Origin: Datisca glomerata
Taxonomy: Eukaryota; Streptophyta; Magnoliopsida; Cucurbitales; Datiscaceae
Direction of reading: 5' to 3'
NCBI GenBank assembly: GCA_003255025.1
Contig: QANY01002227.1
Coordinates: 359,501-423,500 of the forward strand
DNA length: 64,000 nt
In this document: one piece after another, positions 23,721 through 34,798 of the stretch
Position numbering within the stretch: position 1 is the stretch's first letter
How the letters are laid out: every line of letters begins with the position of its first letter
The notes under the pieces: generated by a model
Databases searched by the model: none
Told to the model about the DNA's origin: nothing
Seen by the model: only the letters and a program-made list of their open reading frames with translations
Translations under genes and position numbers: made by a program

Positions 23721-25240
23721 ATAGAAATCACAGGAAGACGGGTCAAATGGACTTAGGTACAAGGCGGGAGAACAAACAGAGTTGGTGTGGCTAGAAGAAG
23801 GAACACAAAAAATGATGAACATCGGCACCCGCCTCGAACGAACAGAGCAAGACCAGTTGATTGACTTTCTACAAAGGAAAAAAGATGTTTTCCCACTACC
23901 GCACAATAAATTCCAGGCATCTCAGAAGAGATCATATGCACAGGCTAAACACAGATCCAGCAACAAAACCAGTAAAATAGAAGAAGAGGAGTTTTGCATC
24001 AGAAATGGAATAGATCGGTAAAGGAAATGGTTGATAAGCTACTAAGTGTTGGATTCATTAGAGAAGTTGATTATCCATAATGGTTGGCCAATGTGGTGAT
24101 GGTAAATGGAGGATCTGTGTGGACTTCACCGACCTGAACAAAGCATGTCCAAAGGATGACTATTCGCTACCCAGGATTGATCAAATGGTAGACGCCACAT
24201 CTGGACATCAGCACCTCAACTTTATGGACGCCTACTCCAGATATAACCAGGTGAAACTATTCCAACCTAACCAAGAAAAAAACTTCTTTTATTACTGAGT
24301 ATGGCATCTATTGTTATAAGGTAATGCTCTTCTGGTTGAAAAATGCAGGAGCTACATACCAAATCCTAGTGAACAAAGTATTCCATGGACAGATTGGAAG
24401 AAATATTTAGGTATATGTGGACGGCATGTTGGTAAAAAGCAAAAAATGAGGAAACCATATCCAAGATCTCGAGGAAGCTTTCTTAGTCTTAAGAAAAAAC
24501 TCAATGAAGTTGAATCCAGAGAAGTGCACATATGGTGTTGCTGCAGGGAAGTTCCTTGGCCACTTAATAACCTAGCGAATGATAGAAGTTAATTCAGATC
24601 AGGTGAAGGAGATAATGGAGATGAAGTCCCCAAGGAACAAAAAAGAAATTTAAGCACTGACTGGAAGGCTCGCGACACTCAATAGATTTATTTTTAGATC
24701 AATAGATAAATGCAAGTCGTTCTTTGATAAGCTGAGAAAGAACTCTATAGACAGATGGGATGAAGAGTGTGAAGACGCCTTCAACAGAATAAAAAAGTAC
24801 TTAGTAACTCTCCCACTACTCTCAAAACCAATGCTTGGTGAGCAACTCCTCTTATATGTTGCAGTTTCAGAGACAGCTGTAAGTGTCGTACTCATTAGAG
24901 AGGAAGAAAAGAAACATAAGCCCATATACTTCATCAACAAAATCTTGGTAGTGGCAGAAACAAGTTACAAAAACATGGAAAATTAGTACTGGCAATCATG
25001 ACTGTTGCTAGGAATCTGATACCTTATTTTCAAAGACATAGTATTAAGGTATTGATAGACTCGCCTATTAGAAGTCTACTACACTCCCCAGAGGTAAGCG
25101 GAAGAATGGAAAAATGGGAAATTGAACTATGCCAATATGAGATTTATTATGAGCCTAGAACTTTAATCAAGGGGCAAGTGCTAGCAGATTTCGTCGTAAA
25201 CTTCATCGAAGAAATCGTTCATCCAGAACCGCCTAAAGAA
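23721..25240 (+). pseudogene. Tat reverse transcriptase and RNase H, YVDD lost
   Basis: RT of the Tat element in at least four frame pieces. Visible in order: GTRLERTEQDQLIDFL, a GDGKWRICVDFTDLNKACPK block (24080 onward), DAYSRYNQVKL, then VYVDGMLVKS at 24411-24440 where the family has YVDD. The second catalytic aspartate has become glycine (GAC/GGC). The connection and first RNase H domain follow: LNPEKCTYGV, GKFLGHLIT, RW-EECEDAFNRIKKYL, then RHSIKVLIDSPIRSLL and the characteristic KGQVLADFVVNFIEE end (25170-25215). There are several stops, including TAA and TAG within the RT core. Confidence 0.85.
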
Positions 25241-25815
25241 ATTGAGGATCTTGGAAACTATATGTTGATGGTTCTTCCAATAACAAATGAGCATGAGCTG
25301 GAGTAGTGGTGCAAACCCCATTTGGAGAAATGTTAGAGAATTCTCTCTCCCGTGGATTTAATGCATCGAATAATGAAGCTGAGTATGAAGTGTTAATCCC
25401 AGGAATATCTTTACTACGGGAATGTGAGGTAATTCACGTGAAAATATTTTGTGATTCCATGTTGATTGTCAAACAGGTCACAAGAGAGTACGTAGCTAAA
25501 GATGAGAGAATGATAAGTTATTTACAATAGGCAAAGGAACTACTAAGCTCATTTAAAAATTATGAGATTCAACAAATCCCAAGAGCTAAGAATGAACACA
25601 CAGACGCGCTAGGAAATTTGGGATCATCTTTACAATTCCCGTATAAAAGAAATGTGCCGATGGAATTCTTGGAGAAACCAAGTATTCGACTCTCATTGAA
25701 TAACATTGCTGAAGTAGAAATTGGAAAGGAACCCATCTGGCAACATGGTTTAATCCTCTACCTCGAAAAGAAAGTACTCCCTGAAGATATAATCCATGCG
25801 AGAAAAGTCCAGTAG
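25241..25815 (+). pseudogene. Tat second (archaeal-type) RNase H
   Basis: A second RNase H-like domain directly after the first, the hallmark that separates Tat from other gypsy lineages. It has YMLM-GSSNN near 25260, then NASNNEAEYEVL with the conserved glutamate, IFCDSMLIVKQV with the conserved aspartate, the AKDERMISYL block, and IPRAKNEHTDALGNL at the C-terminus. A one-base shift near 25300 and a TAG at 25528 break it. That this is the Tat-specific domain is from family knowledge; the motifs are seen in the sequence. Confidence 0.8.
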
Positions 25816-26968
25816 CAAAGTGCAAGGTACACATTAATAAATGGATTTTTATATCAAAAATCTTTTTTAGGACCGTATCTAAAATGTTTGAAGGAGAAAG
25901 AAGCGCAGTATGTCCTAGCCGAAATTCATGAAGGAGTATATGAAAACCACACTAGAGGAAGATCGTTGGCTCATAAAAATGTGAATGAGGGACATTACTA
26001 GCCTGGAATGCATATATATGCCAAACATTATGTAAAGAAATGTGATAAATGCCAGCGATTTGCCCCTGTCTTTAGAACGACTCTGGGAGAACTGAACACA
26101 GTGGCAAGTTCATGGACTTTCATGCAGTTGGCACTCGATATCATTGGTCCACTTCCTATGGTGCCGTCTCAGAAGCGCTTCTTGCTAGTGGCTATACACT
26201 ACTTCTTGAAATGGACAAAAGCGAAGGCTTTCGTGAGAATCCGGGAAGAAGAAGTCAAGTGATTTTTGTGAAAAAATATAATATACAGATATGAAATACC
26301 CAAGATATTAGTCTCAGATAACGAATTATAATTCACAGGAAGAATTATTAAAGGTTTTTACGAAGGACTAAAATCACCAATCGTTTCTCTACTCCATACT
26401 ATCCATAAGGAAATGGACAAGCTGAGAGATCGAATCATATAATACTCGATAGCATTAGGAAGCGACTAGTGTCTGTAAAAGGAAAATGGGTAGAGGAACT
26501 ACCAGTCGTACATGGGCATATAGAACTACTCCTAGAGAAGCAACCGGAGAAACACCGTTTGCCTTAACATTCAGAGCGGAAGCTGTAATTCCTGTCAAAA
26601 TTGGAAACCCAACAATGAGATCAAAACTGAATGAGAAACATAATGATGAACTCCTCAGAAGAAGCCTTGATCAATTAGAAGACCGAAGAGAAACTTCCCT
26701 AATTAGAGTAGTGCAATATAATCAGAAAAAGGAGATCCTATTTTCAGAAAAGAATGAAGAAACAAGAATTCCAAAAATGAGATCTAGTCCTGAGAAAAGT
26801 TTTTCAATCAAAAGGGAAGTTTGGGACAACTTGGGAATGACCATACATCATCAGTGGCGTAGGAGGAACCATATATTATTACTTGAAGACGGAGGAAGGA
26901 GCAGACCTGGAAAAACCATGGAATGCATTTCATTTAAAGAAGTACTTTATTTAATTATAATTTTGTAG
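25816..26968 (+). pseudogene. Tat integrase
   Basis: Integrase of the Tat element. The zinc-binding part shows HEGVYENHT and KCDKCQRFAP (HHCC). The catalytic core starts LALDIIGPLPM (first D, about 26138) and continues to ILVSDNEL (second D, about 26312); the region of the third acidic residue has lost its frame. The C-terminal part reads WAYRTTPREATGETPFALTF, EAVIPVKIG, and ends with PWNAFHLKKYF in another frame just before 26955, a typical Tat pol terminus. No chromodomain is present, as expected for this lineage. Confidence 0.85.
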
Positions 26969-27047
26969 TGAATATTTTCCTACAAGGGTTTTCCACGTAA
27001 AACACTCTGGTGTCAACTCTCTAACTCTTCTACCAGGAAAGCATATT

Positions 27048-27377
27048 AAGGAACTAAGGGTGTAAGTCCTTGGGAGGGGCATTTCATAAGTCCTACTCTC
27101 AGAAAGAACTAAGGGTGTAAGTCCTTGGGAGGGACGATTCATAAGTCCTACTCTCAGAATGAACTAAGGACGTAAGTCCTTGGGAGGGGTGATTCGTAAC
27201 TCCTACTCTCAAAAGGAACCAAGGGTGTAAGTCCTTGGGAGAGGTGATTCGTAAGTCCTACTCTCAGAAGGAATTAAGGGCGTAAGTCTTTGGGAGGGGC
27301 GATTCGTAAGTCTTACTCTCAGAATGAACTAAGGCCGTAAGTCCCAGGGAGGGGCAATTCATAAGTCCTACTCTAAA
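27048..27377 (+). repeat. 55-bp tandem array (6 units) in Tat 3' region
   Basis: Six 55-bp units, each with GTAAGTCCTTGGGAGGGG and CATAAGTCCTACTCTCAGAA, separated by no spacer and differing by a few bases. It sits just after the Tat integrase. The same repeat family forms a ten-unit array at 63299-63853. The tract before it (26969-27047) is unassigned spacer. Confidence 0.92.
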
Positions 27378-28069
27378 AAAGAATTGAAATCGCAATGGTC
27401 AAAGGATAAGAATAGAAAATCCATTCAAAGGAAGGATAAGAAATGTATATATATATATATATATTAAAACAGACAAGAGAAACTAAGTTCAAACCAAAAA
27501 ATTCATAACAGAAAAGAAGTCGGAAACTCAGAATAGAAAAGTTTCAGCACATTAAAAAAGAAAACGTTAGAACTTCAGAGTAAAAAAAAGGAAAGAATTT
27601 CATAACAAAAACTCATCAAAAAAGAAAAAAGAGTTAAGGAAAGAGCTTCAGAACAGAAAATCTTTAGTAAAGCCAAGGAGACCCGCTCAGAAAGGGAAAG
27701 CAATTCACATGGAATATATGAGGTAAAATTTTTAAATAAACTTTTGTGAAATAAATTAGCAATTCTAATTGTTATAACTTCAAAGTAAAATAAGAAGCAA
27801 GAAATTCGAAAAAGCTTCTGCATTGATAAAAAGGAAAGAACAGGAAAAGCAAAAAGGTTACAACTGAAACAAAAAAATCTAAAGAGAGGTAGTGTCCTCA
27901 TTTTTAACCCTACAAGAAATCTTAGTATGGGCCAAAGCATCTATTGCAAGAGGAGTATCATGAGCAGCTTCTCTAGAAGGGTTGATCTCAACTTGGCCCA
28001 CAGAAGTGGTGGCTTCACTCTACTCATCAACAGGAACATCACATAGAGGTTTTCTTGGATGGACCTTCA
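27378..28069 (+). other. A-rich non-coding spacer of Tat
   Basis: Purine-rich sequence with many CAGAAAAG/TTCAGAA words and a short TA run (27442-27464). Its word content resembles 59400-59880 in the second Tat-like element, so it is part of the element's 3' untranslated region. No gene is seen. Confidence 0.6.
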
Positions 28070-30101
28070 TTGAACTTCTTTCTCTTTCTATTCTAGAGCT
28101 TGAGCTTTGTTTGCCTCAGCAGCTTCCAAAGACTCTTTAGTAGTCTTCACTGCCTCCTTTACGGCCCCCAAAGATTCTGTCAGACTTAGAATCTCTGTCT
28201 TAGCCTCATCAGCTTCTGCCGCTTGCTTCTTCACAGTCTCACAAAGCTCAGACTTTGACTCTTTCAATTGGGTAACTTCTTCACGGAGACCTTCAATAAT
28301 GCCAGTGTAGTGAGCAATGTCCCTTCGAAGCTTTTGCTTGGCCAAGTCTCGAGCAGCATGAAGCTCTTAAAGAGCATTATGATGAATTATGGCTTGAAAA
28401 GAAAATAAAAATAGTTAGAACAACGCAAGGAAATGATCAAGAAGAAAGAAAAGGATAAAGAATCATACTCTGACTAAATCAAGACTAAGGAAGAAACGAG
28501 GCCACCAATCCCAGAATTGTGAGTCTTAACCAAATCAGCATCGTAATAAATCCCATGGGCAACAACGTGAGAAGACTGGGATTCATATAAAATGTAAATC
28601 GTTGATGGTATATCAGTGAACTTTCTGAACCACCAAGGACCACAACCTTCGGTTGTTCCCTGAGACCCAGAAGTAGGATCTTGAGTAGTGACTAGTAGGA
28701 CTGGAGTAGGAACTACAAGAAGATGAGGAGGAGTTGCACAACCGATGGGGGGTAAGTTCTCACCATGAACAGAAGGGGCATCTAAAAGGGGAAGATCCCT
28801 CGAAGAGCTAGTCTCGTCAGATCTGGGGCGAGTTTTCCTCTCAACTTCACCCACCATAGCACGAAGTCGTTTTGACATACTTAGATTTTCTTTCACTCTC
28901 TAAATTGAGGTGGTTTCCTCCTAAGAATCAGAACCAGAACTACAAGGAGAAGAGTGGCTAGAAGAGACATGTGAATCTCTCTTAGGACAGGTAAAAGACA
29001 ATGAGGCAGATGTGGAAGATAGAACTGAAGGAAAAATAATGGGAAGATCTCGTAGAAGAACGGATAATGGCATGGCAATGAGTGGCGTGACTGAACTTGA
29101 GGGCTAAGAGCAAACAAGCGTGACGTCACCGCGCTGGTCTAGGAGCTTGGACCACTTTCTGTACGGTAATGAAAGGTGAGGATTAGCTTCTCTTCAGTCC
29201 TTTGGGTTACGTAAGGCTTCCTATTCTTGATTTTATCTGCAGGAAAAGAGAGAATCAATATAAAAAAGAGAGAGAAGAAAAAACAAGTAACAATGGTAAA
29301 TTTAAAGAGAAACTGAGCTAGGAAATGAGGCTCTGACTACTTACTAAAAGTCCTCCAGCTCCTGGGAATTCTCCAGTGGTCATCACCGCCCTAATTCCCA
29401 CCAATCACAAGGGTATTCCTCTCCCAATTTTTATCACCTAGGGGAATACTGATCACCATTAACCCTCTTTTTTCTAAACTCCTATTGGAAAGATAATAAA
29501 TCTAATATCTAGGTTTAATTACATAACAACATCTCAATTCATTGATTATTAAATCCAAACGAAATCTCTTATTAAAATCCTCAAAGCCGAGGAGGATCCT
29601 ATAGGTGCTGGGAGTAAATTGAGAAGGGGCAAGGCCAAACCAATGGATGAATTCTTGGAAAAATAGGGAGAAAGGAAGTTTAAGGCCTAAAGAAATGTAC
29701 ATAGGACTTAAGATTATTTCGTATGGAGGTCTACAAGGATGACCTGGTTGCTTACTCTCACCTAAACCAACTACAACAATAGAAGGAAATGCGTCATGAA
29801 AGATAAAAAGAAACTCCCTAAGTTCAGTCAAGTTTCTAACTAGAAGAACAATAGGCTTAAATTCAACTCCACCCCAACTCATGGCTGTTGGAATCCCTAA
29901 CAGAAAAGAGAAAGAAAAGAGGAGTAGAGAAAACAGAAGACTTATGAAGAAGAAGAGAAGAAAGTGAATAACATGAAAGGGAAAAGAGAAATTTATATTG
30001 GCTTCGAACATGAAAAAATTATAGAAGTTAATTAAGAAAAGTGAAATGATGAGTGACATACGCTCGATGAAGGAAAGTCTGCAGGAAAAATGGCCTGACA
30101 C
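28070..30101 (-). pseudogene. Antisense ORF of the Tat element (gypsy-type putative plant transposon domain)
   Basis: A gene opposite to gag-pol, between integrase and 3' LTR. The N-terminal part (30101-29502, 199 codons) contains FKPIVLLVRNLTELREF-like sequence and then LGLKLPFSLFFQEFIHWFG, continuing as LAPSQFTPSTYRILLGF. This is the pattern of the 'putative gypsy type transposon' domain (Pfam Transposase_28-like) found in antisense ORFs of Grande/Tat-type elements. A serine/proline-rich linker follows (28896-28474), then a coiled coil rich in E, K and A heptads (28345-28088). The pieces lie in different frames with stops between them, so it is broken or has introns. Its function is unknown in the family. 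The large leucine/phenylalanine-rich start of the first piece is probably not coding; a start near 29893 is more likely. Confidence 0.7.
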
Positions 30102-30529
30102 TGTTAATGCCTATTCGGAGGCTGACAGCTGGAAAGAAGGATGACATATTCTGCAAAAATGTAAGTAATAGCTATTAAATCTGAGTACGGGAATGGGCAG
30201 CGATAAGAGAAATGAATAGGGAGAGTCAAAACATCAGGACATACATGAAATCAAAGCATCAGAATAGATCAATGAGAACAGAAAAATATGAATTTGTGTG
30301 TCCAGACTAGTAAAATGATTATTAATATTTAATTTTAGTTATTTTTTGTATAACATTATAATTGCAGGTTCCAATGAATAAGGGAAGAAAATTTGAAAAT
30401 AGTTGTCAGAAGATCATTAATAGGTTACTCTTAAAAATGGTGGCCCCCCATATATTTAGTATTGAAATAAAGGAATCAAATTATTACACCCTAATGATGA
30501 GAAACCTCATTAAGTGTAATGGAGGTAAA

Positions 30530-30632
30530 TGAACATGGATAATTTTAATATTTAGCCACGTGAGTAGAAAAGAAAGATAATTAAAGTTGATGTCATGAAA
30601 GCATGATAGGGAATAACCGAATTTGCAATGTT
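30530..30632 (+). mobile_element. Tat 3' LTR, truncated to 103 bp
   Basis: It starts TGAACATGGATAATTT after a purine-rich tract (AATGGAGGTAAA, 30518-30529) that serves as polypurine tract. It is collinear with the first 103 bp of the 5' LTR and then changes abruptly into copia-A LTR sequence, so the rest of the LTR has been deleted. The region 30102-30517 between the antisense ORF and this LTR is non-coding. Confidence 0.7.
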
Positions 30633-31396
30633 AGACCAAAAATGTGTTTTTGACCAAGCTACACTTCCCAAGGCCGATATGATATGAATGTCATCATTAA
30701 ATTAGTGAGAGTAAAATTAATGTTCAAATTAATTATTTTATTATATTTTAATTATTAGATAATTAGTAAATAATAATTAATAAATAGATAGGGATAAATA
30801 TAATTCATCAATTTGGACTGATGAGTCTGGACATAATTTTGGCTCTTGAGGAGATGTAAAAACCGCACATCACAGTGCAGGGAGAGGGAGAATTCCACCT
30901 CTATCATATAAGGGATTTCATCCTTATCCTTATGGCAACCCTATTCCTAAATGTGTTAATTAGAGCAGAAAAAGGTTTCTCTCTCCCTCTCTACACACAG
31001 TTGCGTCAAATTTTTTTCACAGTAGGGGAAGAGAAAATTTTGTTTTCTCTTCCAATCATTATTTTGAAAGCCCACAATCAATTCCTACACAAATCCCTGA
31101 TAGATTTACCTTTGATTCTAACAAGTGATTGTTGGTGTGAATATCAATTACTAGCTCTGCGAAAAATGAAGAACGCGAGATAGAAATTGGATCCACTAAA
31201 TCAGAAACTCTCTATTAATAGAAAAAGGTATAAATTATTTCAATATTTTCTCGATACGTTTATATGATTTTGTATGTTCATTGATTGGTTTTGAGTTTGA
31301 TTGGATTAAATGTTTATACAATTTTTTTTTATATTCCGCCTATGAACTTGTCACGGTTCATTTATTTTTCTTCAAAATCTAAAACCCGGTCCAACA
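30633..31396 (+). mobile_element. Copia-A 3' LTR, 5' half missing
   Basis: Collinear with the last 760 bp of the copia-A LTRs (compare 10915-11682 and 14752-15514) and ending in GGTCCAACA. It is joined at its left to Tat LTR sequence with two or three shared bases (GTT). It closes the copia-A insertion; the Athila RT gene resumes at the next base. Confidence 0.85.
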
Positions 31397-32999
31397 TGGA
31401 TTATTTTTCTTCAATTTCAGATAGTGCTTTGGTGAAACCTGTGCAATGTGTACCCAAAAGGGAGGAGTGACAATGATAGAAAATGAAAATAATTAATTAA
31501 TTCCAACAAGGACAGTAATTGGCTGGAAGGTGTGTATGGACTATAGGAAATTGAATAGGGCCACCAAGACCACTTTCCTCAACCCTTTTTTGACCAAATG
31601 CTGGTAGACTTGTTGGAAAGGAATACAATTATTTCTTGGATGGGTATTCAGGCTACAATCAAATAGCTATAGCATCCGAGGATCAAGAAAAAAACACATT
31701 CACTTGTCTCTATAATACATTTACCTTCAGAAGGATGCCATTCGGATCGTGCAATTCTCCAACAACCTTCTAGAGATGTATGATGGCCATCTTCACAGAC
31801 ATGGTGGAATAAAATCTTGAGGTATTTATGGATGATTTCTCTATTTTTGGAAAACCATATTTAGATTGTTTGACTAACCTTGTCAAAACGCTTGAAAGAT
31901 GTGAGGAAAATCATATGGTTTTAAATTGGGAGAAATGTCATTTCATGATGCAAGAAGGAATTTTCCTAGGTCATAGAGTGTCAAAGAAGGACATTGAAGT
32001 AGACCAGATGAAAATTAAGGTGATTGAGAAGTTGCTAGCCTTACTGCAATGAAAAGAATTAGAAGTTTCTTAGGACATGCATGTTTCTATAGAAGGTTCA
32101 TTAAATATTTTTCAAAAATATCTAAACATTTATGCATGTTACTTGAGAATAGCATGTCTTTTGAGTTTACCGATGACTGTAAGCATGCTTTCATAGATCT
32201 AAAAAAGGCTTTGGTGTCAAGTCCTATCATAGGGGCTTCAAACTGGGAGTTACTTTTTGAGCTGATGTGTGATGCTAGTGACGATGCAGTAAGAGATGTC
32301 CTGGGAAAAATAAAGGGTAAAATTTTCCATTCCATTTACTATGCTAGCAGGACACTCAGTGATGCACAGTTAAATTATACTATAACAGAAAAAGAATTAC
32401 TCGCTATTGTATTTGTATTGATAAATTCAGCATTTCTAATTTGCACAAAGGTTAAAGTTCACACTAAGCACTCAGCTATTAAGTAGTTAATTTCAAAGAA
32501 ATATGTCATTCCTATATTGATCAAATGGGTCTTATTACTATAAGAGTTTGACCTGGAAATCTAGAATAGAAAGGGCATAGAGAATTAAGTTGCAGATCAT
32601 TTGTCAAGGCTGAAGTCTGGGAATGATGTTACATCAGATATGAATAAATACTAGTGATCTCTCAATTGGAAGCCCCTTGGTATACAGATACAGTGAACTA
32701 TTTGGGTAGTGGAGTGTTACCTTAAGAGCTAAACTCACATGAGCTTAAGAAAATTTTCCAACAACTCAAAGCCTACTACTGGGATGACCCATATTTCTTC
32801 AAGCAATACTCTAACAAGATTCATAAGAGATGTGTGCCAGAGGAAGAAATCCAAAATTTTGAAGATGGACAACAGCATTAAGTTTATACATGCATCCAAG
32901 TCATATAAGGCTCTCCCATAATATGTCTTATCAATTGTACAGATACAGTGAACTATTTAGCTTGGGTGAAAGTCTGTTCAGTGATAAGACTGTATTCAT
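31397..32999 (+). pseudogene. Athila reverse transcriptase, RNase H and start of integrase (continues from 9864)
   Basis: Resumption of the Athila pol gene interrupted at 9864. In order: SSISDSALVKPVQCVPK, then ELIPTRTV-GWKVCMDYRKLN in a shifted frame, LDGYSGYNQI-IAPEDQEKT, and the catalytic FMDDFSIFG at 31828 (FMDD, the usual Athila form of YxDD, intact). LKRCEENHMVLNWEKCHFM and IFLGHRVSKK follow. RNase H shows LMCDASDDAV, TITEKELLAIVF and VADHLSRL. The integrase N-terminus (DTVNYLGSGVLP, YYWDDPYFFK, RCVPEEEI) fades out near 32930. Many frameshifts and stops are present. Confidence 0.88.
32683..32958 (+). repeat. 21-bp direct repeat in Athila integrase remnant
   Basis: TACAGATACAGTGAACTATTT occurs identically at 32683-32703 and 32938-32958. 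The second copy lies just before the plus/minus Athila junction, so it may mark a rearrangement. Confidence 0.85.
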
Positions 33000-34550
33000 G
33001 GGTTAAGGCAACAGTCTCAAACTCCCCTAGTCTTTTCTTTAGTCAAAATATCTTTCATAAACTTGACATAGTTGGGTATCTGCTGCAAAGCCTTTACTAA
33101 GGGTACATTAATATGCAATTGCTTTAGCATATCTAGGAATTTGGTAAACTTCTCATCCAGCTTCTTCTTTTGTAACCTTTGGGGGAAAAGAGGTAAAGGC
33201 ATCTCTATTCGTTCTTCCATTGTCTATTCTGTAGGTTGGGATGCTACAATAGTAGTCTACTCTACAAAGATTCTTGACTGACTTGCTTTTATGACTCTGC
33301 TTTTAATTTACACTTCTGACTTGTCAATGGGCTGTGCTGCTACTTTCCCTCTCCTCAAATGTATTTCCTTGCATTGTTTTTTTACTTCCCTTCCAGGTTG
33401 CTGTGTTGGTGTTGGCTTCTGGACTTGAACTTGTTGTGAGAAACTAGGAGGATAGGATAAGTAGATGGCCCTGCACCTTGATTGTTCTAGAAAATATTTT
33501 GGTGTTGTCTCCAGCTAGGATTATAGTTATTGGAGTAAGGGTTGTAATTCATGTTCAAATTTCCTACATAGTTTATTAAGGTTGGATTTCCTGGACAACT
33601 CTCAAACAAATGCTCCTCCTTATAATAAACACAGGTCACCTCTGCTACTTGGTTCACTAAGTGTTGCAATCCTTGATTCTGATTCTGATTTTTTGAAGAT
33701 GACAAACTCAAAGACATGATCATATTAGCCAATGAAGATACTTGAGCCATTAAGGCTGACACAATATCTAACTCTTGTATGCTTGTAACTCTCGTACTTG
33801 TTGCTGCTCTAGAGATTGGTCATTGATAGTTGTTGCTTGCTATTCTTTCAAGAATCTCATAAGCTTCATTATAAGACTTAGACAAAATGGTTCCATTTTT
33901 TTAGGCATCGATCATGAGCCTTCTAAAGAAATTCAGCCCATTATAAAAAGTTTCCATCTGGATGCAATGTGCAATACCATGATGTGGAGATTTCCTTAAC
34001 AGGTCCTTGAATCTTTCCCATGCCTTGTACAAAGATTCATCATCTAATTGATGGAATGAAGTAATCTCATTTCTAAACTTGCATTCTTTGTGGGAGGGAA
34101 ATACTTCATTAGGAACTTTTCAATTATATAATTTCATATGTTAATAGAGTCTGGTGGTAAAGAATTTAACTAGGCTTTAACTCTATCAATTAATGAGTAA
34201 GGAAACAACCTCATCCTTAAGGCGTCTAATGAAGCTTCAAGAATTTTAAAAGCATCACTGACTTCCATGAATAACATTACATGCAAGTGAGGATCTTCAA
34301 TAGGTAGACCATTAAATTGCCTTACAGTTTATAGCATTTGGAACGTGACAGACTACAATTCAAACTGTGGAGCTTGGATCACTGGCCTCACTATTCCAAG
34401 GTTCATCGCCTGAGGGGTAAGAATGGCATAGTCCCTAATTGACCTCTCCATGTCATCGGCCATCACTATAACATCATTTCCATTATTAACATTGTTGGCA
34501 TTCTTGTTCTAGTTCTCATTCAAGACCCATCCTTCTTCATTCGCTGCCAT
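33000..34550 (-). pseudogene. Athila-2 gag
   Basis: Capsid gene of an Athila element on the minus strand, starting ATG at 34550 (MAANEEGWVL). The core region shows RDYAILTPQAMNLGIVRPVI, QFNGLPIEDPHLHVMLF-EVSDAFK, ALRMRLFPYSLIDR-KAW and LMKYFPPTKN in broken frames. The C-terminal part reads YNPYSNNYNPSWRQHQN at 33487-33760 and LPLFPQRLQKKKLDEKFTKFLDMLKQLHINVP at 33017-33220 (given here in part). It ends at about 33000, where plus-strand Athila pol sequence meets it head-on. It belongs to the element into whose LTR Athila-1 inserted. Confidence 0.85.
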
Positions 34551-34752
34551 CTTTCATACTGCAGCCAGTAATCTATGCTCTTTTCTTAATTACCTTAGAG
34601 TTCTATCAAATTTTTGGATCAAAATTGAAGTAGGGTAATTGCTGCCAGCATATAAAAAAGAAATCCAAAATCCTGCAACAGAGTAGTAGTAGAATTTCAG
34701 TACGGTAGCCTAAAATTTAAAGTTAAATTGATCTAAGTAACTAAGTTTTTCA

Positions 34753-34793
34753 CTCAATCCCTGGAAACATCGGTAAAACTTGTTGTTTGTGAT
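34753..34793 (-). other. Athila-2 primer-binding site and LTR end (decayed)
   Basis: The minus strand reads TTTTACCGATGTTTCCAGGG, recognisably the aspartate-tRNA type primer site of Athila (TTTTGGCGCCGTTGCCGGGG) with several changes. The short stretch between it and the Athila-1 insertion would be the 3' tip of the Athila-2 LTR, which should continue at 52732. The tract 34551-34752 is the short untranslated leader. Confidence 0.55.
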
Positions 34794-34798
34794 ATGTA
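34794..34798. repeat. Athila-1 target-site duplication, left
   Basis: ATGTA, identical to 52727-52731 on the other side of the element. Confidence 0.85.

Noticed and set aside
27048..27377. CRISPR-like array
   Set aside because: Units abut without variable spacers and the context is a plant retroelement; the same holds for the arrays at 57897 and 63299.
28107..28310. Plus-strand open frame opposite the coiled coil
   Set aside because: Shadow of the antisense ORF; serine/alanine-rich with no domain.
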